A program made the translations under genes and the position numbers. The notes below the pieces were generated by a model that saw nothing but the letters and a program-made list of their open reading frames with translations, did no database searches and was not told the DNA's origin. A stretch of 64,000 bases of DNA. Origin: Toxonevra muliebris (lineage: Eukaryota > Arthropoda > Insecta > Diptera > Pallopteridae). Below, piece by piece: positions 1-12,160 of the stretch; the first letter of the stretch is position 1, and the number at the start of each line of letters is the position of its first letter. Location: the NCBI GenBank assembly GCA_963691655.1, contig OY829326.1, forward strand, positions 40,141,989-40,205,988, given 5' to 3'.

Positions 1-982
1 ATTGCGTATTTTCATTAACTTCCCGACAGTATATAAAACATCCAATTTGGTTTAACCAGTGAAAATTTATGGCTCAAAAACAAAACCCGTCTCATACCCA
101 GGAACACTCCCTTACTAAATATGTAATTGTTGCAATAAAGAAATCACCTGTTCTTGGAATCTTGGAATTTTTATAAAAAACACAATGCTCACGTGAATAT
201 TTCTTTTTAAATTAACATTAAAACAAAAGAGTTTGTTACTTGATAAAACAATCTATAACTGTTTGATCATCGCAGAGCAAATGGTAAATTCCGATGTTCA
301 ATTCTGGATAAGGCGAAAACCAAAAATAGAAAATGTTATGTTTGCACAATAAACCTCCAAATTAGAAAAAATTACAATGAAAAAAAACTTTTTATTTCAT
401 CTTTTGGGTTCGATATAAAACTGCAAACTCTTTTCCATTTGGATGCACATATTATTCGCACATAACGATTAGATACAAAAATCTAGCTCTCGGCTCTCAA
501 CGTGTCACATTAATTACCACATAATAATTATGAATATCTTTTGAAAGGAAAAAAATTAAATTTGCTGACTAGTGTTATCGATGTAATCAATGCATGTGGC
601 GCATGTTGAAAAACATTCAAACAAATTGATCACTTGTACAAGTAAAAATCTCCCTAAGAAAAACAATCAAAAGAAGAAGAAGATGCAGAATGTTTGAACG
701 TTGTAATCAAAATGCTTTAATGTGTTAGCAAATATTATTGTATCTGTGTGCATATCTCTATATCTCATCCGGTTATGATGGGTACACGATCAGAGAAATA
801 CTTTTTCTTACAGATGAAGCAGTTACGTATTGTTCATTTTTACGAACTATATACGTACTACGACGAGTGGCATCGATCACATTCTATGTCTATATTTCAT
901 TAACTCGAAAAGCTAAAATCGTGCTGTAAGCGTGTGGCGCTGTTTGACGATCATAACGATCAATATTCAAAGTTGCTCTCAA
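1..982. other. Intergenic DNA upstream of the SLC5 gene
   Basis: AT-rich sequence with no coding pattern that I recognise. Open frames here are short, lack family motifs and have no convincing splice context. It ends at the TATA box of the proposed SLC5 promoter, so the last few hundred bases probably carry that gene's proximal regulatory DNA. No transposon ends were found. Confidence 0.5.
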
Positions 983-1019
983 TATAAAAAGAAGCGAGCA
1001 TATTGGAATATATTCATTC
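983..1019 (+). promoter_or_regulatory. TATA box plus initiator, candidate core promoter of the SLC5 gene
   Basis: TATAAAA lies at 983-989 and TCATTC, which fits the fly initiator TCAKTY, at 1014-1019. The initiator A (1016) is 33 bases after the first T of the TATA box, close to the usual spacing. No good DPE is seen at +28. An A-rich, leader-like stretch follows, ending in a strong splice donor at 1462. This is inference from motif spacing; AT-rich DNA gives chance TATA boxes. Confidence 0.4.
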
Positions 1020-1461
1020 GCAAATTGTCAGCACGCTCAATTGGTTTAGAAAACAACAACAAGGAAACTAACATTGAGACCATAATAAAAATTGATAAAA
1101 AAAAAGAAAACAAACAAATATAGAAATAAATAAATAAATAGAAAAGTGTCTATCCAAATAAAAAGGAAAAATATAATTACCACTACATTCATAAAACAGG
1201 ATATTACAGTGATACAAATAATAATAAAATATTTACTATTGGAAAACTAGTGTGAAAAATCAGTGGGAATAACTCAAGGATACGAAATAAGATTATATTA
1301 TTTAATGAAAGGACATTTCAGTATCTAATGTGTGTGTGACATTTTAACGTTAATGAAATATAAAAATAATCGCGGCACTATTCTACAAATACAGTTTAGA
1401 ACTTTTTTATTAAGCAAAACAAAAATCTTCATTTCGATTTGAACAGCAAGGATAATCAACG
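1016..1461 (+). other. Putative 5' UTR exon 1 of the SLC5 gene
   Basis: A CAA- and A-rich leader of the kind common in fly mRNAs follows the proposed initiator and ends at CAACG|GTAAGAATT, an almost ideal 5' splice site (donor at 1462). It would join a second 5' UTR exon that begins after TTTCAG at 7966. The short open frames in it have no homology that I recognise. Assignment to the SLC5 gene rests on strand and order only. Confidence 0.4.
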
Positions 1462-2825
1462 GTAAGAATTAGTGTTGTGAAAATGATTATGAAAATATTG
1501 CATTATCAGGATATTCATTTGTTTCCATAAGCTTCAAAAATTTAATACGATTTCAATTGTTTTTCCAATTTTTAAAAAGTTCTCAAAAATCGAAAGGGGC
1601 CTTTTTTCAAAAGTACAGCTCAGTAAATAATGTTTTAGAATATATTACTAAAAAAAAAATATTTTATATATTAATATATATAACCAAATAACCAATATAA
1701 AGCCAATGTCAAAAATTGAAGACTGGATTTCATACTATCTAATATCACTATTATTCGTGTAACATCCGCAAATGAAATAATAATTAGAATTGCATTATCA
1801 AAACATGCAAAACATCTATACAACATTTAGTGTTACTGTGAGTTTGATGTAATATTTTGATTTACACAACAGAAAATATTAATTTTTTTAAATCAATTTA
1901 ATAATAGTTTCCGTTTTATTTGTTTTATTTATAATTATGACATATTATTTTTAAAACTTTAATTTTAGCCAACAATTAAATAAAATGATTGTACAAATAT
2001 TTCACAAAAATAGAATAAATTCCAGCAAAAATCGACTTTGGAGTCTGAAAAAAGGTTTTTGCTTTTGGAATATATTTTATGAAAAAGTGAATGCAAATGT
2101 ATACAGCGTTTATTAAGGTGTTATATCATTCAGGCGTGCTAAATCACTCAGGCATGCTTAAAAAGAAGGTGGTTTAAATAATTTTTTCTTCACTATTAAT
2201 AAAGCAATCAAAATAGAGTTTCGAGGGTTTATTATACATGTTTTAAGAAAATATATTGGCAGTGGGACAAACGAGAACGTCTTTTTATCGAGAAGGTAAA
2301 CGATGTGCAGGGTAGCAATATCCTACAATGCACCTACAGCAATACAAACATTTATTTTTTTCTAATTTTATTTGAGTTTTTCTTTGGAAGTACCTGAGAA
2401 TATTAAAAAAATATTTATTTTTACAAATTTATAAAATAAGATATCAGATAATCGGCTTTAAAGTTCATTTGATTCAAATCAGACCGGTTGGAGAGGCCTC
2501 AAAAAATGATATTACATTACATGTTTCAAGCCAATAAAAAAAAAAAATCGAAAAATTAATTTTTGAGTACGCAACCCAATTTTTTAATTTTAGTTTTGAC
2601 ACAAAATGGTGGCGCAAAGTGTATAAACCAGAGATAACATTTTGCTCCTAGCTTTTCTTTTCTCATTATCTGCTTGAATATTTGCCAAAATTTAAATTTT
2701 TGCCAATTTTGAATATATTTTTAAAAATTATAATCTTTTTGAGGAAAAAAATCAACTACAATTTGTTTATAAAAAACTCAATTGTTAATGAATCGTAAAA
2801 ATTGTGTGTACTTCATTAAATAACA

Positions 2826-3175
2826 CAGGCCGAAAAAATTTGACCAATATTCTTAACCAGAAACCAGACAAGCCCATCAAATACCGAAGGTTTTTGATGC
2901 GCTGAATTCAAATCTGGCATCAGAACTGCTTCAACATGAAAAAGAGATATTTGAGCAAACTCAATGGCATTTGAAAGAGAAAATCTTGTACTTAGAAAAA
3001 AAGAGACTACATAACCTCAAATATGGACGAATATGGGCATGTTTTGCACTTTTAAGTTAAGATATCTCAAAAACCTGACCTGTTGGAGGAATTTTGAGGC
3101 CAGATTTCGATTCAAAGCATCAAAACCCTCAGAAAAAATATAATCTGGTTTCTGGTTAAAAAATTTGTCGGCCTG
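2826..3175. mobile_element. Fold-back MITE with long terminal inverted repeats
   Basis: The left end (CAGGCCGAAAAAATTTG... then TTAACCAGAAACCAGA) is matched by the reverse complement of the right end (CAGGCCGACAAATTTTTT... then TTAACCAGAAACCAGA). A second inner pair (GGTTTTTGATGCGCTGAATT against GGTTTTGATGCTTTGAATC in reverse complement) extends the inverted repeats to roughly 100 bp with small indels. No coding capacity. The flanks may carry a TA target duplication, but this is uncertain. It is a non-autonomous DNA element of unassigned superfamily. Confidence 0.7.
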
Positions 3176-4036
3176 CGTAATCTATCTAAAACGGCAGATT
3201 TAAAATATCAGTCGACACCCTGACTGACATATCCCTGATTGGTATCATTTTTGAGATGTTTTTGCGACACTTAAGCTAAAAAATATATATATATTTCAAA
3301 CAGATATTGGTCCTTAAATTGGAGCAGATCCGACCTTAGTAAATTTTTCGGATGATAATGGCAATTTATATTACATTCTTTAAACTTAAGATGATTAACA
3401 TCAGAAACTGTCTCTTTAACAGATTTACTATATTTGTGCCTACTATTGATATTTTGTGCCTTTCAATTTACGCCAGATTCTTATCTAAATAATCTTTGAT
3501 TAGCATTTAGCTAATTTTCATGGAAAAAATTATAATAAATTTTTGACACTTCATTCAGTTCGTTCAAATATTTGATTTTCAATGACGATCAATCTTAAAG
3601 ATATATACACATACATATGTATGTACATAGCATTTTCTCATTTTTTTAATATTATGATGACTATATAAAAAAAGAATTGCTAAATTTCTAATATCAATTT
3701 ATGGCATTGGACTAATGGTCCTTTTCGGGATTGGCATTAAATTTTATATTTGTATAGAAATATATAACTAGTAGTTGCTACTACGATTTCCGCCCACTAA
3801 AAGGAAATATATATGCTACGGAACTAACAGAAAAACAAAATAACTTAACCAAATCCAAGCATTAATTTCCACATTACCTAAAGTTTTAGAAAAATTGAAT
3901 TCTATAAAAAATAATTATTTTTGGAACATATCTGTTTAGAATCTATTACAATCGCTTTGTTATTGCTAGTGATTCCAGAAAGAAATATATATTTTTTAAT
4001 TATTTAAAGTATTATTTGAAATACTATTCGAAGTAA

Positions 4037-4289
4037 TATATGAGCCGTTGCGTGCAAAATTGGTGAAAGTAAAAATCAGATTTTTGAAAATATATTGGTT
4101 TTGTAGAAGTGCTGTGCAAAATAGGGCTCTTATAAAATTTATTTTCCTGATGTACAGACAGCTTTATAGTACACATGTTCAACCAAGATGTACATCTTAT
4201 TTGTAGAAAACTAAATGAGGCCAAAATTGCGTGAAGGACAAAATCCAAATAATAAAAAAACGCCACTTTTGCACGCAACGGCTCATATA
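4037..4289. mobile_element. MITE with ~28-bp terminal inverted repeats, TA-type flanks
   Basis: TATATGAGCCGTTGCGTGCA at 4037 is repeated in reverse complement ending at 4289, and the match continues for several bases with scattered mismatches (AAATTGGTG against AAAGTGGCG). The ends read TA|TATGAGCC and GGCTCATA|TA, which suits a TA target duplication and a Tc1/mariner-derived element. An 84-codon open frame inside shows no transposase motif. Confidence 0.7.
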
Positions 4290-7200
4290 ATAGGCGTTGG
4301 GAACAAATCTAGTCAAAACAACATCAGTGTATATAGAGATGGGCAAATCAAACTTACTAATCAGTTAAAAATATTTTTAAATTAGGTTATGACTTACTAC
4401 AGGGTTCCGTTCAAATTTTATGGAAAATACTGGAATTAAAATAGATAGATCTATCACCAATGAGCTACAAGAACTATAAATTATATTAATAAATTGTAAA
4501 ACTGTAATAGATCAAGTGGAAAGCAAGATACCCAAGGCCTTTTATATATTTTTTGTTTCTTGTTTTTTTAAGTAGAAAACTTTCGATTGTACGTTGAATT
4601 GCATATTATTGACTTGATTTATTAAGTGTACAATATTTACTGTCACACAAAATAGAAATAATACCTAGTAATAAATATTAATTAAAATTTTTCCTCACAA
4701 ACTTTAAAAAAAACTTTGTAAAAATTAACAACAAAAATAAAAGTAAAAAATGATAATAAATAAAAGTCAAATTTTTTTGTAACTGGTTACATAATAATAA
4801 TAAAATGAAATGGCGCATCATAAATGAAATCATTTACATATATTAGTTACATTCTATTGGAATCAATTACACTAGTGGCATTGAGCAGTTATTGACACTT
4901 TATGTTGTTTGTACTATTCATCCCAAAACATTAACATTTCAATAGTATTTTACTAATATACTAATGTATGCATGCTTCAAATGAATGGGAAGGAGCACCT
5001 TATACATTTATATTATCCAAAGATTATATCCTTATACATAATTAATTTCAAAAAGAAAACATACATTTAGGCGAGTCTACATAAGTATGTGTGCACGATA
5101 TGATATAGAGATATTTTTGCTTTTAATGTGTTCGATGAGAAATTTAGAAGATGGACGTTTCGTTCGTTACATAAATTTAAACTTATAGTTTCTAATCTGG
5201 TCATCACCAAATAAGTGAGGACTTTTCTGTGGGACTGGGACATATTTTTGCTCTCATTCATGCATACATACATACATACACATGTACATACATATATACA
5301 TACACATGCATACGAAATCACTGTCTACGAGTATGATCTACGATGTAGCACGCGTCTCATTTGAAATTAGTGCCTACTTCAGCAACTTACTAGCAAATAA
5401 AATTAAAATAACTTAACTTATTTATGAAATACAAATTATAACCAAAGTATATAGTCAATTCATTGGGGATTCACATAAAACATTTACATATAAAAAATAT
5501 ACAGTGTGTTTTATGAGAACCAATCCAATTTATTTTCCTATGTAACTTTTTTATAAATATACACAGTGGTGGCTCTACTTGTGTTTCAGTATAAACTCAT
5601 TTTACAAACTGTCCAGGCCCTAAACAGCCACTGCATACATATATATATACTCTTACTCGGAAGAGGGCAATGAAAATGTTTTTTCACAATAAGAAGATTA
5701 ATAATCTAATATTAGCAAGTCATATTTGCATGTTCAGAAACCACCAAAATGATATGAAAATGTATTAAATAATACTGTTATTTAATCCAAGCTTGAAGAC
5801 AAAAAGCAAAATCCAACAAAGCTGTTTATCTCTATGTTGCTATGATTTTGAACATAATTGTTTGGAGGAATATTTGTTAATACAAAGTTTTGTAAAAATA
5901 CCAGGCTATTATAAATAACAGCGTTTACTTGACCCCATATTGAATATGTATTTCTTAGATTTGGAATTTACGTATGAGATACAGGTTCTTGTGAAGCACA
6001 CTGTAATTACAACACATGTAATAAACTGACACAGACAGTGAGAGATAGAGCAGACACCTTAAAGTGGCGATAGTAATAAGCCACGGTAGTTTGTAATATT
6101 TTAATAGACCAATCGATCGATTGGCGTATTTGTATGGAAATACACGTACGTGTTTGCATGTGTGTAATTTTCCGCTTTCTTACTGAAACTGGTTCGCGCC
6201 AGTATGTCTAGTGGTATCTGAATTTAACTGGATAAATTTGCTTAAATCATATCATGTGCGGTTACTGCGCCCAAGATCTTTGAGAGAGTATGTACATAGT
6301 ACATATTTACGTAGTATAAAGTAGTAGGCACGCCTGACTGCCGCCAGTACTACGACAATATTAACGATATGTGAATGAAAAAATATCAAAGCGTACGAAA
6401 TAGCTATGGGTGTATGTAGGCGAAAGAGTGACAATTTAAATGTGCGCTTCATATTAATTAAGGAAAGTTTAGGTTCAAGAAAAATTTATTGAGAAAGAAA
6501 CAATTTTGTTTGTCATATGACCATGATGGGTGTTTATCCATCGTTAATTAATTTGTTTGGTGTTTTTTGATCAACATAAATTCATTTGCATTCAGATTAA
6601 TTAAATTGTAGTTAAAGAACTGAATGAGAAAAGAGTGAAGGGCATGTTAAAATAGAGAGAATAATTCTGTGGCAATAAGAAATAACAGCTAAACTCAAAA
6701 GTCGAATAAAAACCTGCTGCGTATTTTTTATTATAAATCCCAAAATGTTAATCCTAATCCTGAAATTGCGAATAGATCGATTTTGGTCATTTTCTATCAT
6801 CTATAAAATCTAGCCATAATTTTCCACAATTATTTTACTAGTCTACTAATTTTGAGATTTGATTCTTAACATCATTGGAATTTTTTAAAATTTGAACTTA
6901 AAAATTAAAAACAAGAAATTAAAATTTAATTTGCCATCAACAAAAAATTAAAGAATTCGATTAATCTAGAAAATTTTGGACCCGTAAGTGATTGTACATT
7001 ATTACGAAACCAGTAGCAAAATTTTAAACGTAGGCTTCACAAATGATTTTTTCAAATTTGTAACGAATTTCAAGATCGGATCCAAAACTAACTGAAACGG
7101 TTCAAAAGTGAATAAAACAGTGTCAGAGGAGAATTTATGTAGCATGCTTGTGTATTCGATTAGACGTCAGAGCGTTCCCATTTAAAGTTCTTCCGGGTTA

Positions 7201-7966
7201 GTATAAAATATAATACTTTCTAGTAAATTTTTGAATATATTTAAGCGCTTAGTCCCAAAAATGACTATGGAGGCTCGCAGATTTTAGGGTAAATTCGTAG
7301 AATTGAGAGCCTAAGAAGAAGAACAAAATTTTGTAATGTAGATCGTTTTTGAATGGCATAGAGAGAAACAAAAGTTGTTAATAAATACTTAATAACATAA
7401 CAGAATTCTTAATCATAACGAATGAATCCTGTAACCAGTTATCTGTTTGTCTGCTTTGGCTCAAGGCTGAGCAACATGTCCAAGTTAGCATTATATTGCA
7501 AATCTCTTTATAACTTTTAAGTTAACTTTTCTATCAACGATAATTCTTTACTCTTACAGTCAATGCATATATAGAAGGGTTCATGCCATTAAGTGAAAAA
7601 GCCAAAATAGTACAAAAAATTCTTTGAGGACACCGTCAAAAATTCTCACCAATATTTGAAATTTATTGCATTTTATTTTATTAATTAATTATAAACTTTT
7701 TTGTAAGTAAGATTGTAATAAAAATATTGCGCATTTCTAAAATTCTTAGATCGGAAATAGTAATTAAACTACATAGAAAGCATTATAAAAATATCTTAAT
7801 TAATTAATGACAATAAAGAAAAAATTTTCTTTGCGCTTCAGCTTTAGAATCATCTTCATCTTCATTAAAAGACTTGATCTTGAGATAATAATAAAATTCT
7901 TTACTTTTTTATTATTAATGTTTTATTGGCATTTATTTATTGTTTTACGCTTTCGTCTCATTTCAG

Positions 7967-8168
7967 GTTGTTAAATTTTTAATTGTGAAATAATTGTCTT
8001 AATTATAACGGAGATGTAAATAACTCGCCCCCACAAATAAATACAAAGAAAAGCGACAACAAAAATTTTACGGAAAACAAAATAACAAACCAAAAGCTTT
8101 CAAATAAATATAAAATACAGCATCAAAGTATATTAAACTTTAATCCAGAAATTAATCAATCAGCAAAA
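7967..8168 (+). other. Proposed 5' UTR exon 2 of the SLC5 gene
   Basis: A pyrimidine-rich acceptor (TCTCATTTCAG) ends at 7966 and no strong donor lies between it and the start codon at 8169. The context just before the start (GCAAAA ATG) resembles the fly Kozak pattern. There is no upstream ATG in a long frame. The acceptor itself is a prediction. Confidence 0.45.
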
Positions 8169-11100
8169 ATGTCGGCACCAAAAGGAACAATTTTGAAATT
8201 ATTAACACTCTGCGCTTTGGCACACACCATTTCATGCCTTACATTACCCGAAAAAAGTATAACGAAAAGCTTTGAAACTGCAACCGATCCACCTAGTTTA
8301 CATATCTCACCAATTTTTGAACGTGCACAATATTTGATAGTACGCGGTGGGAACGCTGAACCAACAGTGGAATCAGAAGAAAAACAAAATTTCAATATGG
8401 CTGCTTCGATGTTGTTGAAAACTTTCAATGAACAACAACAACAGAGCGCCAATGTTGAAGACACCATGGAACAATGTAACAATCCTTCGCATAAGGCTGT
8501 ATTTTCCGGTTTTGATTATACAATTCTGCTATCGATGCTAGTCATATCACTGGGTATTGGAGTGTTTTATGGTTTCTTTCATAAATCCAGTTCTGGTTCT
8601 TCAAATGAATTTCTACTTGGCTCGGAAATGTCTATATTCCCAGTGACATTAAGTTTGACGACTAGTTTCATAACAGCTATTGAACTTTTGGGCAATCCAT
8701 CGGAAATGTACTTGCAGGGTACACAATTTGTTTTAATTGGTATGTTAAATATAGACAAATATTGTATTTTATTTAATCTAAATATGTAATAAAATTCTAT
8801 ATTTATATTTAAAGTAATTCCAATGGTTTTGGTTATACCGGTTGCTGTGAAAATTTTCTATCCTATCTATTTTAAAATGGAGCTGACAAGTTGCTATGAG
8901 TATTTAGGCATACGATTTGGCAAGGAGATTCGCATTCTGGGTGCTGTGTTATATGTTATACAGGTACGTAACTGAAACCGTAAACATTCTCTATAAACAC
9001 ATACTAAATTTTTCTGCTTTCTTTTACAGATGTGCTTCTATACAGCTGTTGCTGTTTTAGCTCCTGCTATAGCGCTCTCAAAAGCCACTGGCTTAGATAC
9101 TAAAATTGCTGTGATTCTTATTTATGTTGTTTGTGTGTTTTATTCCTCTCAGGGTGGTATGAAAGCTGTAGTGATTGCAGACACATTTCAGGTAAAAAAC
9201 ACAATATACTTATACAATTTTATATAATTTCTTTTGCTTTAGATTTCCTACATATGTTAATTATAAGACTATAGTGAAATTTTCAAATCGATTGCGGTTT
9301 GTGACAACTAATTTTGCTAAAGCCCTATTTCTAAGAGGATGTTTTTTTTTTTTTAATATTTATGAAACTCAACGAAATTTTAAGTAGAGTTATTACGTAA
9401 GTCGAATATATTTAGTAGCTATCTTCATAATGAGGGAACTAAAACTTATGGACAAATCTTTGAAATTCACTGCAATTGGTTGTTAAATCGATCCATTATC
9501 ACAAAATGGAATATTTTAGAATCAAAAATTCGTAAACAGTACTCGGTAACTTAAAATTAAGCATGCTTGCTGTGCTTCTATCTATAAAAACTTTAATTCC
9601 TAGCCTATACTTGATTTGTGAAAGTCTAAAGAGAAGAGAAAGTACGAACCTGAACTCAATTGAATATTTACTTATTTTGAGGTCTCCCCATCGCTTCTGC
9701 TCTAAAACCAATTAATACAATACCCCTAAACTTAATTACTGTAATTAGTTAGGAATTTCTAAAATTTACGAATATTTACAAATGGAAACATTTTATTTAA
9801 TTTCTACGAGTATGTAAGAAATACAAAACTGACTAGTTTCTATTTTTAAATTTTACAGGCTGCTGTTTTAGCCGTGTCTCTAGTTTTAGTTATTGGTCTT
9901 GGCTGTTATTATAGTGGCAATGCAAAGGAAATATTTACAAGTGCCGCTGAACGTGATCGTCTAGAATTTTTCAAGTAAGTGTATTCTGAATTTAATTAAG
10001 GAAATACTAATAAATTATTTTTTGATTATAGTTTTGATTTTGATCCAACAACACGTCATAGTGTATGGTCTATCGTAATTGGTGGTTTCTTTTATTGGAC
10101 CTCATTATTCTGTACAAATCAGGCTTCAGTGCAGAAATGCATGTCGTTGAAGTCATTGAAATTGGCCAAAGTAGCACTTGGTTTTGCCATTTTGGGGCTA
10201 GTTGTTGTTTTCCTAATGAATTTCTATACGGGTCTAATGATTTTCAATCATTACGTTGATTGTGATCCAATGACTGCTGGACGCATTACTGCTTCCGATC
10301 AGCTGTTGCCATATTATATAATGAATACATACGAGCATATTTATACGGTCGCTGGTATATTTGTTGCTGGTATTTTTGCTGCAAGTCTGGGGTAAGTTAA
10401 AAATGAATTTTATTGAAGTTATACATCTTAATAACATTAATTTTCTATTTGTAGTACGGTTGCCTCCGCCTTGAATTCACTTTCAGCAGTCACAATCGAA
10501 GATTTGCTTGTGAATGGCATGAATATAAAGATTACACCCGATAAAGGTGCGCTTTATGCCAAATGGATGTCACTCGGTTATGGTATACTTTCATTCGGTT
10601 TGGTATTTATCGTTGAGAAGTTGGGTGGTGTATTACAGGCCACTTTAACACTGAATGGTTTAATTGGTGGTGTTACACTGGGATTGTTTGTTTTGGGCAT
10701 GGCATTCCAATCTGCAAATACAAAGGTGAGTCTTGACTTGAGCTTAGCTTCTGTATCAATTGGTTTACTATATATGCAAACATTTTCTTACAGGGTGCTT
10801 TCTACGGTGGTATTCTCTCGTTGACAATTGTCATTTTCATTGGTGTTGTTGCTCAAATTGCTAATGTTGACCCAGAACAATTGCCGCTATCAATCGATAA
10901 TTGCGATTGTGCTATAAATATTACACAAACTTTTAACCCAATTATTGTAGAGAAAGCAGTTGCAAGTGGTTTTAGGTACAGTAATTCATTTCTTTAACAT
11001 TCTGGGAAACTGATTGAAATTTCTTTAACTAACGATGATTTATCTTCTTTCCTGCAGCTCTTGGCCAATTTTCCATCTCAGCTATATGTGGTATTCAATG

Positions 11101-11346
11101 ATTGGTGCCCTGCTCACCATATTCCTCGGTTACGCTATCTCAGTGATCATTAATGCTATACAAAAGCGCAATGTTCTCAAAATAAATTCAGCTAAAGCCG
11201 GTAATAATATCAATCTGAGTGGAAATTCTACTTGGAAACCTGAATTTGCTACTGAAATAAAAATTCCTCATCCAACTATCATAACCTCAACCTCATCAGA
11301 CAAATTGGGGCATGTTAATCATGCCATACGAATGGATGACGAATAA
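8169..11346 (+). CDS. SLC5 family sodium/solute symporter (SMVT/SMCT-like branch)
   Basis: Membrane symporter expected to couple Na+ entry to uptake of a small organic solute; the substrate cannot be read from sequence. Eight coding exons (8169-8739, 8815-8963, 9030-9191, 9859-9974, 10032-10391, 10455-10725, 10794-10975, 11058-11346), all with GT/AG introns of 57-667 bp, join without a stop to 699 residues. Family hallmarks are FSGFDYTILLSM (residues ~112-123, first core helix), SNEFLLGSEM then PVTLSLTTSFITA and LGNPSEMYLQG (~145-184), YEYLGIRFG, and TVASALNSLSAVTIEDL (~454-470, the helix that carries Na+-site residues in this family). SLC5 proteins are usually ~580-620 residues; the excess here is an N-terminal extension of ~110 residues that begins with a hydrophobic, signal-like stretch (~8-24). 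The start at 8169 is the first ATG after the acceptor. Fly relatives include rumpel, bumpel and kumpel; I do not assign one. It lies tail to tail with Dbx. Confidence 0.93.
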
Positions 11347-11781
11347 ACCTCTCCTTCGAATTCGAATACATTTTCGATATCGATTTCGAATATCATTTTG
11401 ATATTACTAGTATAAATTTATTCCTTAAATTTGTTAACTCCATGTACAAAACTGTAAAGCACATTAGACTTATAATTTTTAAGTCGGCAATAATTGCACA
11501 AAAATCATAAATTATTATCGAATAGCTTATTTAAAACTTGAAAATTACAAAATTATTAGCTTTAATTTTACACTGTATAATTTTTCATAGTGCATCATCA
11601 GTATTCTTTCTATAAAATATCACAATATCGATATTATATATATGTATATGTAATTGTATAGTTTTTATTACAATACTTAATTAACTCAATTAAATTAGAA
11701 ATGATATTTTTATCTAAATAACATATGAAAAGTTTTCATATTAACATTAAGTATTATACCTAAATATGTATTTAATATTAA

Positions 11782-11787
11782 AATAAA
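11782..11787 (+). terminator. Candidate polyadenylation signal AATAAA, SLC5 gene
   Basis: AATAAA lies 436 bases after the stop codon in an AT-rich 3' UTR. It is the first canonical signal I noticed on this strand. AT-rich DNA gives chance matches, so the true cleavage site needs transcript data. Confidence 0.35.
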
Positions 11788-12160
11788 ATTAGTTTAACGA
11801 ACCAACATGAATTTTAAAAACTAATTTGCGTGTAGAGAAATTGTTTAGCAATCGCCCTTCCCTATAAATCTGTGGTAAAAAAGAAAAGTTTAACTTCTTG
11901 TTAGCAGAGATAGGGTTAGATTTGAATGGAAATATTGTAGAAACTGTAGCACTGTTTCAAAAAACTCTATGATCAAATCAATGACTATTCTTGAAATTAT
12001 ACTTAATTCTAAAAATTACTTAAATGATAAAATAAAATCTTAATTCAAGCTAGTCTTTTTTATTACAGAAATATATCAGCCATTGTGATCATTGCGCTCT
12101 GGTAAAGGAATTTTTTTCTGTGTTCGCACCCGAAGTTGGGTTATGATATACAGGGGGGTA

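Larger units (their letters stand above)
1462..7966 (+). other. Proposed 6.5 kb first intron of the SLC5 gene
   Basis: No coding segments are recognisable. It holds two inverted-repeat elements (2826-3175 and 4037-4289), a CATA/CATG-rich simple stretch around 5264-5310, and a perfect 16-bp palindrome at 6109-6124. The stretches 1462-2800, 3200-4000, 4300-5250 and 6150-7960 show nothing beyond AT-rich sequence. Confidence 0.4.

Noticed and set aside
738..1123. Two 63-codon open frames
   Set aside because: No motifs, and they overlap the proposed promoter and leader.
5574..5633. Short hairpin CAGTGGTGGC...CAGCCACTG as a tiny hAT solo element
   Set aside because: The flanks agree at only five of eight positions, not enough for a target duplication.
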